From Clostridia bacterium (GTDB lineage Bacteria > Bacillota > Clostridia > Oscillospirales > Acutalibacteraceae): a DNA stretch of 23,482 nucleotides. The DNA lies in the NCBI GenBank assembly GCA_900768075.1, contig CAAGBN010000017.1, positions 1 through 23,482 on the forward strand, given 5' to 3'. Made by a program: the position numbers and the translations under genes. Each line of letters begins with the position of its first letter. Position 1 is the stretch's first letter. The notes under the pieces were generated by a model. That model made no database searches. It was not told the origin of the DNA and saw only the letters and a program-made list of their open reading frames with translations. Below are positions 6,880 to 14,476 of the stretch, in pieces.

Positions 6880-7300
6880 CGTTTATTCCTTCAATCGTAA
6901 TAATTCTCTTTTCAGGTGAATCACCTTGCTCGATGGTCACTCGGATTGTATCGTCAGGCAGAGCATTTTCAATATTTTCGCTCCACTCAACAGCAAGAAC
7001 AGCACCCATATCAAGATAGTCAAAAAAACCGCTTGAATAAAGGTCATCCCAGCTTTCCACCTTGTACATATCAAAGTGTACAAGAGGAGGGTTCCCACCA
7101 TAATCATTGACTATTGCAAAGGTGGGACTTGAAATATCAGCCTTTATACCCATACCTTTTGCAAGACCTCTGGTGAAGGCAGTTTTACCCATACCGAGAC
7201 CGCCAAAATATGCCACCACATTACCTGATTTAAGCACTCTGCCGAGTTTTTCGGCTATAGCTTCTGTATCACTGACACTGTTTGAATTGAATCTGAGCAA
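6860..7300 (-). CDS. tsaE: tRNA t6A biosynthesis ATPase TsaE
   Basis: This small P-loop ATPase cycles the TsaBD complex. The Walker A motif is FGGLGMGKTAFTRGLAKG, followed by ISSPTFAIVNDY and HFDMYKVESWDDLYSSGFFDYL, and the WSE motif (VLAVEWSENI), all typical. Start choice: an in-frame ATG at 7345 lies within the promoter (the -10 box covers 7341-7336) and so cannot be transcribed. A TTG at 7300 lies 6 nt beyond GAGGTG and gives a 147-aa protein of normal family length. A GTG at 7309 inside that ribosome site is less likely. The gene overlaps tsaB by 20 nt and is transcribed away from the SEDS gene. Confidence 0.9.
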   Translation of the reverse strand: MLRFNSNSVSDTEAIAEKLGRVLKSGNVVAYFGGLGMGKTAFTRGLAKGMGIKADISSPTFAIVNDYGGNPPLVHFDMYKVESWDDLYSSGFFDYLDMGAVLAVEWSENIENALPDDTIRVTIEQGDSPEKRIITIEGINDENFSS

Positions 7301-7335
7301 AACTTTCACCTCTTTAAATTCTCTTTTACCGATAT

Positions 7336-7363
7336 ATTGTATCATAAAAAATCAATAAGTCAA
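7336..7363 (-). promoter_or_regulatory. Promoter of tsaE-tsaB
   Basis: On the minus strand TTGACT (7363-7358), a 16-nt spacer and TACAAT (7341-7336), preceded by TGA as an extended -10. Its -35 box is 8 bp from the -35 box of the divergent promoter at 7372. Confidence 0.75.
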
Positions 7364-7371
7364 CTTTACTC

Positions 7372-7400
7372 TTGAAATATTTAGCCATTCATAATATAAT
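7372..7400 (+). promoter_or_regulatory. Promoter of the SEDS-family gene
   Basis: TTGAAA (7372-7377), a 17-nt spacer and a perfect TATAAT (7395-7400), 20 nt before the TTG start. Confidence 0.8.
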
Positions 7401-7420
7401 GATAGAGGTTAAATAAAGCT

Positions 7421-8620
7421 TTGGATGTGATTAATTTGGATTTTCAGGATATAAAATCTGCTTTGAAGCAGATTGATATTATAAAAATTATAAAACAGAC
7501 GGATAAGATATTTCTTGCTATCTGCCTTGCACTGTCAGTTTTCGGCATAATTATGGTAAGTAGTGCAACCTTCAGTGGTGACAGCTTTCTTTCACGAGAT
7601 GCCAAGGTTATGATTCTTGCGACTTGTCTCGGTCTGATTGCAGCAATGGTTATTTCGTTTATAGATTACGATATTATTCTTAAGCTGTGGCCATTGGTCG
7701 GACTTGTCTGCGTTGTTGCAATGCTGGGACTGTTTAAATTCGGTGTTTCGCCCGAGGGACGAAGCGATGCCTTTTCCTGGTATAAGATTGGCTCACTGTA
7801 TTTTCAGCCGTCGGAAATTGTAAAAATCGGTTTTATTATCACCTTTGCATATCATCTCAGCAAGGTAAAAAACGACATATCATCTCTTAAAAATGTGTTT
7901 TTTCTTTGTGTACACGCTATGATACCTATTGTTCTTGTAGTTGCAACAGGTGATATGGGTTCAGCTCTTATATTCATTTTTATGTTTATAGGTATGATGT
8001 TTGCGGCAGGTGTGCATTGGATGTATTTCCCGGCAGGTGCTGCTGTTATAGCTGTAGCTTCACCTGTAATATGGCTTAAGGTTTTTGATGATATTCAGAG
8101 AAACCGTATTCTTGCACTGTTTAATCCCGAGGCTTATCCCACTGAAATCTATCAGCAGAATCAGGCACGTAAAGCTATAATCAACGGTGGCTTTTCAGGA
8201 ATGGGACTGTTTGAGGGTGAGCTTTCTCACAGTACACTTCTGCCTGAAAGACAGAATGATATGATTTTCTCCGTTGTCTGCGAAGAAACAGGCTTTATCG
8301 GTGCAGTTATTCTGATTTTGCTGTTTATACTTTTTTCAATCAGAATAGTAAAAGTAGGTAAGCGCTCAGGTAATTTTGCGGCAGAAATGCTCAGCTATGG
8401 TGTAGTATTTATGATTATGCCTCAGGCTATTATCAATATCGGAATGTGCACAAGACTTCTTCCCGTTATCGGTATTACACTGCCTTTCATAAGTGCAGGC
8501 GGCTCGTCGGTGGTTTGTCTTTATCTTGCAGTGGGTTTGATACTGAGCATATACCGATCATCGGGCGATATCAATTATGAAGATTTCAGATATGCCAGAA
8601 TGGTAAGAAGCTATAATTAA
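7421..8620 (+). CDS. SEDS-family glycosyltransferase (FtsW/RodA/SpoVE)
   Basis: The 399-aa polytopic membrane protein belongs to the peptidoglycan polymerases that use lipid II together with a class B penicillin-binding protein. About ten hydrophobic segments are visible after a roughly 28-residue cytoplasmic start. Family motifs are FSWYKIGSLYFQPSEIVKIG in the first half, SGMGLFEGELSHSTLLPERQ and NDMIFSVVCEETGFIG, where D280 corresponds to the essential aspartate, and LPVIGITLPFISAGGSS near the end. The start is TTG at 7421, the best available behind GAGGTT, although spaced at about 12 nt. The gene stands alone with its own promoter and terminator, so context does not separate the division (FtsW), elongation (RodA) and sporulation (SpoVE) roles. 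Confidence 0.9.
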   Translation: MDVINLDFQDIKSALKQIDIIKIIKQTDKIFLAICLALSVFGIIMVSSATFSGDSFLSRDAKVMILATCLGLIAAMVISFIDYDIILKLWPLVGLVCVVAMLGLFKFGVSPEGRSDAFSWYKIGSLYFQPSEIVKIGFIITFAYHLSKVKNDISSLKNVFFLCVHAMIPIVLVVATGDMGSALIFIFMFIGMMFAAGVHWMYFPAGAAVIAVASPVIWLKVFDDIQRNRILALFNPEAYPTEIYQQNQARKAIINGGFSGMGLFEGELSHSTLLPERQNDMIFSVVCEETGFIGAVILILLFILFSIRIVKVGKRSGNFAAEMLSYGVVFMIMPQAIINIGMCTRLLPVIGITLPFISAGGSSVVCLYLAVGLILSIYRSSGDINYEDFRYARMVRSYN

Positions 8621-8629
8621 ATCTGACGG

Positions 8630-8662
8630 CAGAGGATACTTCGGTGTCCTCTGTTATATTTT
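8630..8662 (+). terminator. Intrinsic terminator of the SEDS gene
   Basis: Stem 8630-8639/8644-8653 (10 bp, TTCG tetraloop), followed by TTATATTTT. Cruciform element C starts at the next base. Confidence 0.88.
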
Positions 8663-8794
8663 AGCAGGATGTGAAGGGTAGCGCGGCGGCTCCATTGCCG
8701 AACTGCGTTCGGCACACCGAGGACATCCGATGTCCTCGGTGAAAAGCACCTTTTGGTGCTTTTATGGAGCCGCCTCCCACCTTTACCGCAAACT
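8663..8794. repeat. Cruciform element, copy C
   Basis: Outer stem 8685-8695/8764-8774 (11 bp). Hairpins are 8697-8703/8707-8713, 8715-8726/8730-8741 (12 bp) and 8742-8750/8755-8763. Loops are 3, 3 and 4 nt. The left end has AGCAGG at 8663. The right end, read on the minus strand from 8794, is AGTTTGCGGTAAAGGTGGG, nearly identical to the left end of copy E. Confidence 0.88.
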
Positions 8795-8818
8795 CACAAA
8801 AAAGCAGTAGTTTTTAAC

Positions 8819-8847
8819 TTTACAAAAACAGCTTTCTGTGTTATCAT
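8819..8847 (+). promoter_or_regulatory. Probable promoter of rpiB
   Basis: TTTACA (8819-8824), a 17-nt spacer and TATCAT (8842-8847), 34 nt before the rpiB ATG and 24 nt past the edge of element C. Confidence 0.6.
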
Positions 8848-8881
8848 AGGTAAAAATAAAGAATTTAAAGGAGAGATAAAA

Positions 8882-9331
8882 ATGATAGCTTTAGGTGCAG
8901 ACCACGGCGGATTCCATCTCAAAGAAGAAATCAAAAAACATCTTGAAGAAAGAGGCATTGAATACAAGGATTTCGGTACATATACACCCGAATCAATTGA
9001 CTATGCTGCAATTGCTTATAAAACCTGTAAGTCAGTTATAAACGGTGAATGTGAAAAGGCAATTCTTTGCTGCGGCACAGGTATCGGCATTTCAATGGCT
9101 GCAAATAAGGTTAAGGGTATCAGAGCTGCTTGCTGCAGTGACTACTTCAGCGCAAAGTTTACCCGTCTTCACAATGATGCAAATGCACTTTGCCTTGGTG
9201 GCAGAGTTGTAGGTGCAGGTCTTGCTCTTGAAATGGTAGATGTATTTATCGATACAGAATTTGAAGGTGGCAGACATCAGAGAAGAATTGATCAGATTAT
9301 GGCAATCCAGGATGGTACTTTTGAAGAATAA
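8882..9331 (+). CDS. rpiB: Ribose-5-phosphate isomerase B
   Basis: The 149-aa RpiB/LacAB-family enzyme interconverts ribose 5-phosphate and ribulose 5-phosphate in the pentose phosphate pathway. The opening MIALGADHGGFHLKEEIKKH has the D7-H8 pair. The catalytic base is C64 in LCCGTGIGISMAANK, and the RLHNDANALCLGGRVVG motif supplies the ring-opening histidine H97. The ATG at 8882 follows AAAGGAGAG. An open frame continues upstream into element C but has no ribosome site there. A GH18-like gene follows after 15 nt, with AAGGAGG in the gap, so the two form an operon. A sugar-specific allose or galactose isomerase cannot be fully excluded. Confidence 0.92.
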   Translation: MIALGADHGGFHLKEEIKKHLEERGIEYKDFGTYTPESIDYAAIAYKTCKSVINGECEKAILCCGTGIGISMAANKVKGIRAACCSDYFSAKFTRLHNDANALCLGGRVVGAGLALEMVDVFIDTEFEGGRHQRRIDQIMAIQDGTFEE

Positions 9332-9346
9332 TAAGGAGGTTCCCTT

Positions 9347-10363
9347 ATGTTTATTAAAAGAGTAGTTGCATTTTTTACTGCAGTGCTGACAATAGTTACA
9401 AGCTTCCTCGGACTCGGCAATGAAAAGAACAATAAACTTGATTCCTTCCGTGTTACAAGCTATGTTGTTGCAGATTATGTGCAGGATATAAATACACTTC
9501 ACAGCGAGGATTTCGATATCATCACAGATGTTATTGTGTTCGGTACTGCAACATTTGATAATGAGGGTAATGTTACAGTTAAAGAGCAGTCTCTTGAAAA
9601 GGCACTTTATAACCTCAGAACAGTTATCGGTGACAGAGATATACATATGACTCTCAACCTCCTCGGCCCTGGCGGTCATGCAGATTCGGCTGTATGGGAG
9701 GATCAGATGGAAGCACAGAGTGACGAGCATAATAAAGCTTTCGCAAGTGGAGTTCTTGAAGATAATATTATTGCAGTTCTCGACAAATATGACCTTGACG
9801 GTGTGCATTTCGACTATGAGCACCCCCTTTCAATGAAGGCATGGAATAAGTTCAATAAATTCCTTGTGTCAATGGGTAAGAAGCTTGGCGAGCGTACTCT
9901 CGGTGTTGCTCTTTGTGAGTGGAATCTCAAGTTATCCACACAGGCGCTTAAATATGTTGATACTGTAGAAGTTATGCTTTACGATATCTATGACGAAGAA
10001 GGCAGACACTCAACTGCCGAAACAACCAAAGCTAACTCAAAGCAGATTGGTCTTTCAGGCATTCCTTATGAAAAGGTAAATATCGGTCTTCCTTTTTATG
10101 CAAGACCCTCAGACCACGACGCCTATTGGTACGATTACTGTTCATTCTATAAGGGTATCGGCAGTGATAACTGGTATCATTGTGAAAACACCGGTAAGGA
10201 TTTCTGGTTTAACACTCCCGATGTTATTGCAGATAAGACGGACTTTGCCATAAAGGGCGGTTACGGCGGTGTTATGATATGGCATTATACCTGTGATTTA
10301 CCCTCAACTGACGAAAACTCCTTGCTCGGTGCAATCGGCAAGACTGTTTCAGAAAACTATTGA
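9347..10363 (+). CDS. Secreted glycoside hydrolase family 18-like protein
   Basis: The 338-aa protein has an N-terminal signal or anchor (lysine-arginine, then a hydrophobic stretch to about residue 23) and then a TIM-barrel resembling GH18 chitinases and endoglycosidases. The catalytic strand reads LDGVHFDYEHP: D151, D156 and the acid E158 are kept, but H154 replaces the third aspartate of the usual DGxDxDxE motif. GVMIWHYTCDLP near the C-terminus corresponds to the last barrel strand (MxW). No chitin-binding or LysM domain is present. It may act on cell-wall or host glycan N-acetylglucosamine linkages, but its substrate cannot be read from the sequence. It is the second gene after rpiB and is closed by a strong terminator. 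Confidence 0.8.
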   Translation: MFIKRVVAFFTAVLTIVTSFLGLGNEKNNKLDSFRVTSYVVADYVQDINTLHSEDFDIITDVIVFGTATFDNEGNVTVKEQSLEKALYNLRTVIGDRDIHMTLNLLGPGGHADSAVWEDQMEAQSDEHNKAFASGVLEDNIIAVLDKYDLDGVHFDYEHPLSMKAWNKFNKFLVSMGKKLGERTLGVALCEWNLKLSTQALKYVDTVEVMLYDIYDEEGRHSTAETTKANSKQIGLSGIPYEKVNIGLPFYARPSDHDAYWYDYCSFYKGIGSDNWYHCENTGKDFWFNTPDVIADKTDFAIKGGYGGVMIWHYTCDLPSTDENSLLGAIGKTVSENY

Positions 10364-10375
10364 TAAATAATTTTT

Positions 10376-10424
10376 AACCGCCTATTTTTCCGAAAGAATG
10401 AAAAATGGGTGGTTTATTTTTCTG
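10376..10424 (+). terminator. Intrinsic terminator of rpiB-GH18
   Basis: A 15-bp stem (10376-10390/10400-10414, with G-T pairs) and a 9-nt loop, followed by TATTTTTCTG. No cruciform element follows this terminator, unlike five others. Confidence 0.85.
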
Positions 10425-10492
10425 CTTCTGTTATGGAAATACATTTCATTGTGAGCTATAATAATATTACAACATAAGAGGAGGAGAAAAGG

Positions 10493-10888
10493 ATGAAATA
10501 CGAACTGAAGAGAAAAATGACCCAACACGTATTGCTCGATGTCGCTATAATAGTTGTAAGTGTTATCGGTCTGATTCTTACCGATGGCGAGAATATCGCT
10601 TGTGTATTTCTGGGCTTGATGGCTGCAGGCTTTCTTGTCAATGAGATAATGAGAAGTAAAGACCCGAAGTTTACCTTTGACGAAAACGGATTTTATATTG
10701 GTGAAACCCGTTACAGCTACAAGCAGATAGAAAAAATAACAACCCGTCGTGACAGATATGTGACTAATATGAAACTCATTGTTGATGGTGAGGTAGTATA
10801 CAAATTTGATACATCTTATGAAAATGCAAATGAGTTTATAAAACGGCTCACCTTAAGTGGTGTAGAGCATAATTTGTTTGGCAGATAA
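10493..10888 (+). CDS. Small membrane protein with PH-like C-terminal domain
   Basis: I do not recognise the family of this 131-aa protein. Two membrane helices are seen at about 12-30 and 34-53, with a short connecting loop. The soluble C-terminal half (FTFDENGFYIGETRYSYKQI, KLIVDGEVVYKFD, NANEFIKRL) has the strand-rich pattern ending in a helix that is common in small bacterial PH-like (YcxB-type) domains. That assignment is inference. The ATG at 10493 follows AGGAGGAG. A TATAAT at 10456 with a weak TGGAAA upstream may be the promoter. It stands alone between a terminator and the thrS leader. Confidence 0.75.
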   Translation: MKYELKRKMTQHVLLDVAIIVVSVIGLILTDGENIACVFLGLMAAGFLVNEIMRSKDPKFTFDENGFYIGETRYSYKQIEKITTRRDRYVTNMKLIVDGEVVYKFDTSYENANEFIKRLTLSGVEHNLFGR

Positions 10889-10898
10889 CTTAAACCTC

Positions 10899-10927
10899 TT
10901 GACAAACCTATATCACAGTGATAAAAT
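10899..10927 (+). promoter_or_regulatory. Promoter of the thrS leader
   Basis: TTGACA (10899-10904), a 17-nt spacer and TAAAAT (10922-10927), about 40 nt before the conserved start of the T-box stem I. Confidence 0.8.
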
Positions 10928-10967
10928 AATTCACAAGCAAACGAAAAATTAAACATCCCAATAAATC

Positions 10968-11205
10968 GTTGACGGAGAGGGCTGTTTCAAAGAGAATTTC
11001 AGAGAGCCGTGCATTTGCTGTGAGTACGGTAATTTTCTAAAACAAAGCCTACCACTTCGGAGAGCACGCCGAAATAAGGTGTGCCGTATGACTGCGTTAA
11101 AGTCTTTTGAGTGCCGCAATAAAAGCGGAATATGGGTGGAACCATGGAGTAAATTATCGCTTCATCCCAATGCAGAGGTCCTGCTTTGGGATGGAGTTTT
11201 TCTTT
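10968..11205 (+). ncRNA. T-box riboswitch (threonine) controlling thrS
   Basis: The roughly 240-nt leader carries the T-box sequence GGGTGGAACC (11134-11143), which pairs with the acceptor end of uncharged tRNA. Stem I begins near GACGGAGAGG (10971). An AGAGAG segment (11001-11006) and an ACC triplet at 11051-11053 after CCT suit the specifier loop. ACC is a threonine codon, agreeing with the downstream gene. GCACGCC and GGTGTGC form a stem III-like hairpin (11065-11085). The terminator is 11160-11169/11187-11196 (10 bp with one G-T pair) followed by a T-rich run to 11205. Uncharged tRNA-Thr should favour the antiterminator and raise thrS expression. Confidence 0.9.
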
Positions 11206-11237
11206 TGTATAAACTTAAATTGAAAGGAAGTATTACA

Positions 11238-13184
11238 ATGATTAACGTAACACTTAAAGGCGGTGTCGTAAAAGAATTTGAAAACGGCACAAGCGTAATG
11301 GACATCGCAAAAAGCCTCGGTGCAGGTCTTTTCAAGGCTGCTTGTCTTGCTAAGGTTAACGGCGAAATCTGCGACCTTCGTACTAAGCTTGACAGCGACT
11401 GCGAGGTTGAAATTCTCACATTTGACGAAGATGAAGCTAAAAAGACATTCTGGCATACAACTTCACATATCCTCGCTCAGGCTGTAAAAAGACTTTACCC
11501 TGAGGTTAAGCTTGCTATCGGCCCGGCTGTTGATAACGGCTTCTACTATGACTTCGACAGCGAAATCAGCTTCACTCCCGAAATTCTCGAAAAAATCGAA
11601 GCTGAAATGAAGAAGATTGTCAAAGAGGGTCTTGTACTCGAACAGGTTGAAATGGATGCTGACGAAGCTATTGCTCTTATGGAGAGCCGTGGCGAAATCT
11701 ATAAGGTTGAACTCATCAAGGAACACGCTGACAAGGGTGAAAAGATTTCGTTCTACCGTCAGGGCGAATTCGAAGAGCTCTGTGCAGGTCCTCATCTTCC
11801 CGATACCTCAAGAGTTAAGGCATTCAAGCTTACCTCTTGCACAGGTGCTTATTGGAGAGGCGACAGCAAAAATAAGATGCTTCAGAGAATTTACGGTACA
11901 GCTTTCACTAAGGCTGCTGATCTTGAAGCTCACCTTGCACAGATTGAAGAAGCTAAAAAGCGTGACCATAACAAGCTCGGCCGTGAGCTCGAAATCTTCA
12001 CAACAGTTGACTATATCGGTCAGGGTCTTCCCATTCTTCTTCCCAAGGGTACTCACATTGTTCAGACTCTTCAGCGTTTTGTAGAAGACGAAGAAAAGAA
12101 GCGTGGCTGGCTTCGTACAAAGACTCCTCTTATGGCTAAGAGCGACCTTTATAAAATTTCAGGTCACTGGGATCACTATAAAGACGGTATGTTTGTAATG
12201 GGTGAAGAGGAAACAGACGATGAAGTTTTCGCACTTCGTCCTATGACCTGCCCCTTCCAGTATCAGGCATATCTTAACAGAGCACGTTCATACAGAGATC
12301 TTCCTATGAGACTCGGTGAAACATCAACACTCTTCAGAAATGAATCATCAGGCGAAATGCACGGCCTTATCCGTGTGCGTCAGTTCACAATTTCAGAGGG
12401 TCACCTTATGTGTACTCCCGAACAGCTTGAAGAGGAATTCAAGAGCTGTCTTGAGCTTTGCACATTTATGCTTAAGACTCTCGGTCTTTACGAGGATGTA
12501 TCATACCGCTTCTCACAGTGGGATCCCGATGATACAGAAAAGTATATCGGCACAAAGGAACAGTGGGATGAAGCTCAGTGTATGATGGGCAGAATCCTTG
12601 ACAACCTCGGCATTAACTACAAAATCGGTATCGGCGAAGCTGCTTTCTACGGTCCCAAGCTTGACATTCAGATCAAGAACGTACACGGCAAGGAAGATAC
12701 TCTTATCACTATCCAGATCGACCAGATGCTTGCTGAAAAGTTCGGTATGGAATATGTTGACAAAGACGGTACAAAGAAGAATCCATATATCATCCACAGA
12801 ACATCAATCGGTTGCTACGAGAGAACACTTGCTCTTCTTATCGAAAAGTATGCAGGTGCATTCCCCGTATGGCTTGCTCCCGAAAAGGTTCGTATCCTTC
12901 CTATCGCAGACCGTCATCAGGATGCTGCTTATGCAGTTAAGGCTGCTCTCGCTGAAGCAGGTATCGACGATGTAGATATCGATATCAGAAGCGAAAAGCT
13001 CGGTTACAAGCTTCGTGAAGCACAGATGGAAAAGATTCCCTATATGCTCGTTGTCGGTGACAAGGAAGCTGAAGAGGGCACAGTATCTGTAAGAAAACGC
13101 GGTCACGGTGACCAGGGTTCAATGACTGTTGCTGACTTTGTTGAGCTTATCAAGGAAGAAATTGCAACAAGAGTTATCTGGTAA
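11238..13184 (+). CDS. thrS: Threonyl-tRNA synthetase
   Basis: The 648-aa class II synthetase charges tRNA-Thr. In order, the domains are an N-terminal TGS domain (MINVTLKGGVVKEF to about residue 62), the editing domain with HTTSH at 73-77 and the later CAGPHL motif, the catalytic core with MTCPFQYQAY and motif 2 FRNESSGEMHGLIRVRQFT, motif 3 in RTSIGCYERTLALLIEKYAG, and the C-terminal anticodon-binding domain (VRILPIADRHQDAAY onward). Full length. The ATG at 11238 follows GAAAGGAAG. The frame is open further upstream only across the T-box leader. A strong terminator and cruciform element D follow. Confidence 0.97.
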   Translation: MINVTLKGGVVKEFENGTSVMDIAKSLGAGLFKAACLAKVNGEICDLRTKLDSDCEVEILTFDEDEAKKTFWHTTSHILAQAVKRLYPEVKLAIGPAVDNGFYYDFDSEISFTPEILEKIEAEMKKIVKEGLVLEQVEMDADEAIALMESRGEIYKVELIKEHADKGEKISFYRQGEFEELCAGPHLPDTSRVKAFKLTSCTGAYWRGDSKNKMLQRIYGTAFTKAADLEAHLAQIEEAKKRDHNKLGRELEIFTTVDYIGQGLPILLPKGTHIVQTLQRFVEDEEKKRGWLRTKTPLMAKSDLYKISGHWDHYKDGMFVMGEEETDDEVFALRPMTCPFQYQAYLNRARSYRDLPMRLGETSTLFRNESSGEMHGLIRVRQFTISEGHLMCTPEQLEEEFKSCLELCTFMLKTLGLYEDVSYRFSQWDPDDTEKYIGTKEQWDEAQCMMGRILDNLGINYKIGIGEAAFYGPKLDIQIKNVHGKEDTLITIQIDQMLAEKFGMEYVDKDGTKKNPYIIHRTSIGCYERTLALLIEKYAGAFPVWLAPEKVRILPIADRHQDAAYAVKAALAEAGIDDVDIDIRSEKLGYKLREAQMEKIPYMLVVGDKEAEEGTVSVRKRGHGDQGSMTVADFVELIKEEIATRVIW

Positions 13185-13197
13185 AATTTAATATTCA

Positions 13198-13231
13198 CAG
13201 CGGTGAGACTTCGGTTTCATCGCTGTTTTTT
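13198..13231 (+). terminator. Intrinsic terminator of thrS
   Basis: A 12-bp stem (13198-13209/13214-13225, two G-T pairs) with a TTCG loop and six T. Element D starts 2 nt later. Confidence 0.9.
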
Positions 13232-13232
13232 C

Positions 13233-13340
13233 AGTTTGTGCAGGGGGGCTCAGGCGCCGGATGAAATCCGGCGGGGCATCGCCCAGCGATGCTCACAAAA
13301 TCCGCTTTGGCGGATTTTGCCTGAGCCCCCCGGACCTACT
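13233..13340. repeat. Cruciform element, copy D
   Basis: Outer stem 13243-13255/13319-13331 (13 bp, its own sequence rather than the GGCGGCTCC of the others). Hairpins are 13256-13262/13266-13272, 13274-13282/13286-13294 (one G-T pair) and 13297-13305/13310-13318. The left end is AGTTTGTG. The fold is the same as in the other copies although the outer stem and the first two hairpins are mostly different in sequence. Confidence 0.85.
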
Positions 13341-13384
13341 TTCATCTCAGATTAAAAGATGTATACATTTGTATATTTAAGTAC

Positions 13385-13413
13385 TTGAAAAAATATTCAG
13401 TAGGTGGTATAAT
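13385..13413 (+). promoter_or_regulatory. Promoter of the anchored protein gene
   Basis: TTGAAA (13385-13390), a 17-nt spacer and a perfect TATAAT (13408-13413). Confidence 0.8.
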
Positions 13414-13442
13414 TAAACGAATATATATGTGAGGGGATGACT

Positions 13443-14390
13443 ATGGACGGTCAGGAAAATATTAAGCTCACCAAAAAAGAAAAGAAAACTTTAAAAAAGA
13501 AAAAGACAGCTCCGTCTGATAAAAAGGGTATATTGTTGATTATTGCCCTTTCGGTAGTTGTTATAGCTTTGTTTATTAATGCGGTTTCTCTTTATAATGA
13601 CAGTGCGGTTATTGACACAACCAAGCCTGATGTATCACAGAATACCACAACAACTCTTGCACCTGTAATAGATGCAACAGTGCCTACACAGACAACAACA
13701 GAGCCATCAACCGTGAAGCCGACTCAGGAAAATACTGAGCCGACAGGAAACACAGAAGACCCTAAGCTGGAGATACTTCAGAAGGTTGCATACGGTGTTA
13801 ATTCACTCAAAAACGAAAAGGGTAATATAAAGGCTGTAAAGACACAGGCTATTAACCTTAAGCTGACAGAATGCAGTCTGCCTGCATTTGTTGGGATTGT
13901 TAATAAAGTGCTTGACTTTTTTGCAGGTGAAACCGTAACTGAATATACTTTTTCACAGGGTAAGGCTACAGATTCAAAGGGCAACGTAGTTGAGCTGATG
14001 GGCTCAATACCTCCTACAAATAAAGAGTTCACTCTTACAATGGAAGGTCTTGCTGATGCCTGGATGACAAAAGACGGTGAGAACACAGTATATACTATTG
14101 TCGTTGTGCCTGAAACAAGCACTATGGAAAATCCCAGACCGCCTTATCACAACAGTGCAGGTGATACCTTTGACTGCTCTAAGGTTGAACTGCCCATAGG
14201 TGAAATAACAAAAGCAGATTTTGATTATCCCGGCTCGGAAATCAGTGTTACCCTTAATCCTCAGGGTCAGATTATAAGATACCATCAGGTGCTTAAAATC
14301 AACGGAGTAGGCGAGGGTGCAGCTATGGGTATGAGTGCAAGCGGCAGAATTGAAGGCTCAGCTGACGAAATTTGGGAAATTACATATTAA
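13443..14390 (+). CDS. Membrane-anchored extracytoplasmic protein, unknown function
   Basis: I do not recognise this 315-aa protein. A lysine-rich cytoplasmic start (LTKKEKKTLKKKK) precedes one membrane helix at about 28-48. A Thr/Pro-rich linker follows (about 60-105, with TTTTLAP and TTTEPST stretches), then a globular domain of about 200 residues outside the cell. That domain ends with a KINGVGEGAAMGMSASGRIEG segment and a short beta-like tail. The topology suggests a surface protein whose domain is held away from the membrane. I preferred ATG 13443 over ATG 13437 because GAGGGG ends directly at 13436, which leaves no spacing for the first ATG and 6 nt for the second. It has its own promoter. 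Confidence 0.75.
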   Translation: MDGQENIKLTKKEKKTLKKKKTAPSDKKGILLIIALSVVVIALFINAVSLYNDSAVIDTTKPDVSQNTTTTLAPVIDATVPTQTTTEPSTVKPTQENTEPTGNTEDPKLEILQKVAYGVNSLKNEKGNIKAVKTQAINLKLTECSLPAFVGIVNKVLDFFAGETVTEYTFSQGKATDSKGNVVELMGSIPPTNKEFTLTMEGLADAWMTKDGENTVYTIVVVPETSTMENPRPPYHNSAGDTFDCSKVELPIGEITKADFDYPGSEISVTLNPQGQIIRYHQVLKINGVGEGAAMGMSASGRIEGSADEIWEITY

Positions 14391-14400
14391 GGATTAAATA

Positions 14401-14430
14401 TTGACATCAATACAATAAAAATGTTATTAT
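14401..14430 (+). promoter_or_regulatory. Promoter of the GH3-family gene
   Basis: TTGACA (14401-14406), an 18-nt spacer and TATTAT (14425-14430), starting 11 nt after the stop of the preceding gene. Confidence 0.65.
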
Positions 14431-14476
14431 ATGCTAAATTGATGTTTTGGAATAAAATCAAAGTGAGGTTAGAATT

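Noticed and set aside
8753..8881. N-terminal extension of rpiB
   Set aside because: It would start inside cruciform element C and cross the promoter. The ATG at 8882 has a good ribosome site and gives the family length.
9092..9823. Long minus-strand frame (243 codons) opposite rpiB and the GH18-like gene
   Set aside because: It is cysteine- and isoleucine-rich, has no ribosome site, and lies opposite two well-supported genes.
11079..11237. N-terminal extension of thrS
   Set aside because: The upstream frame lies in the T-box leader, including its terminator. MINVTLKGG at 11238 matches the normal synthetase start.
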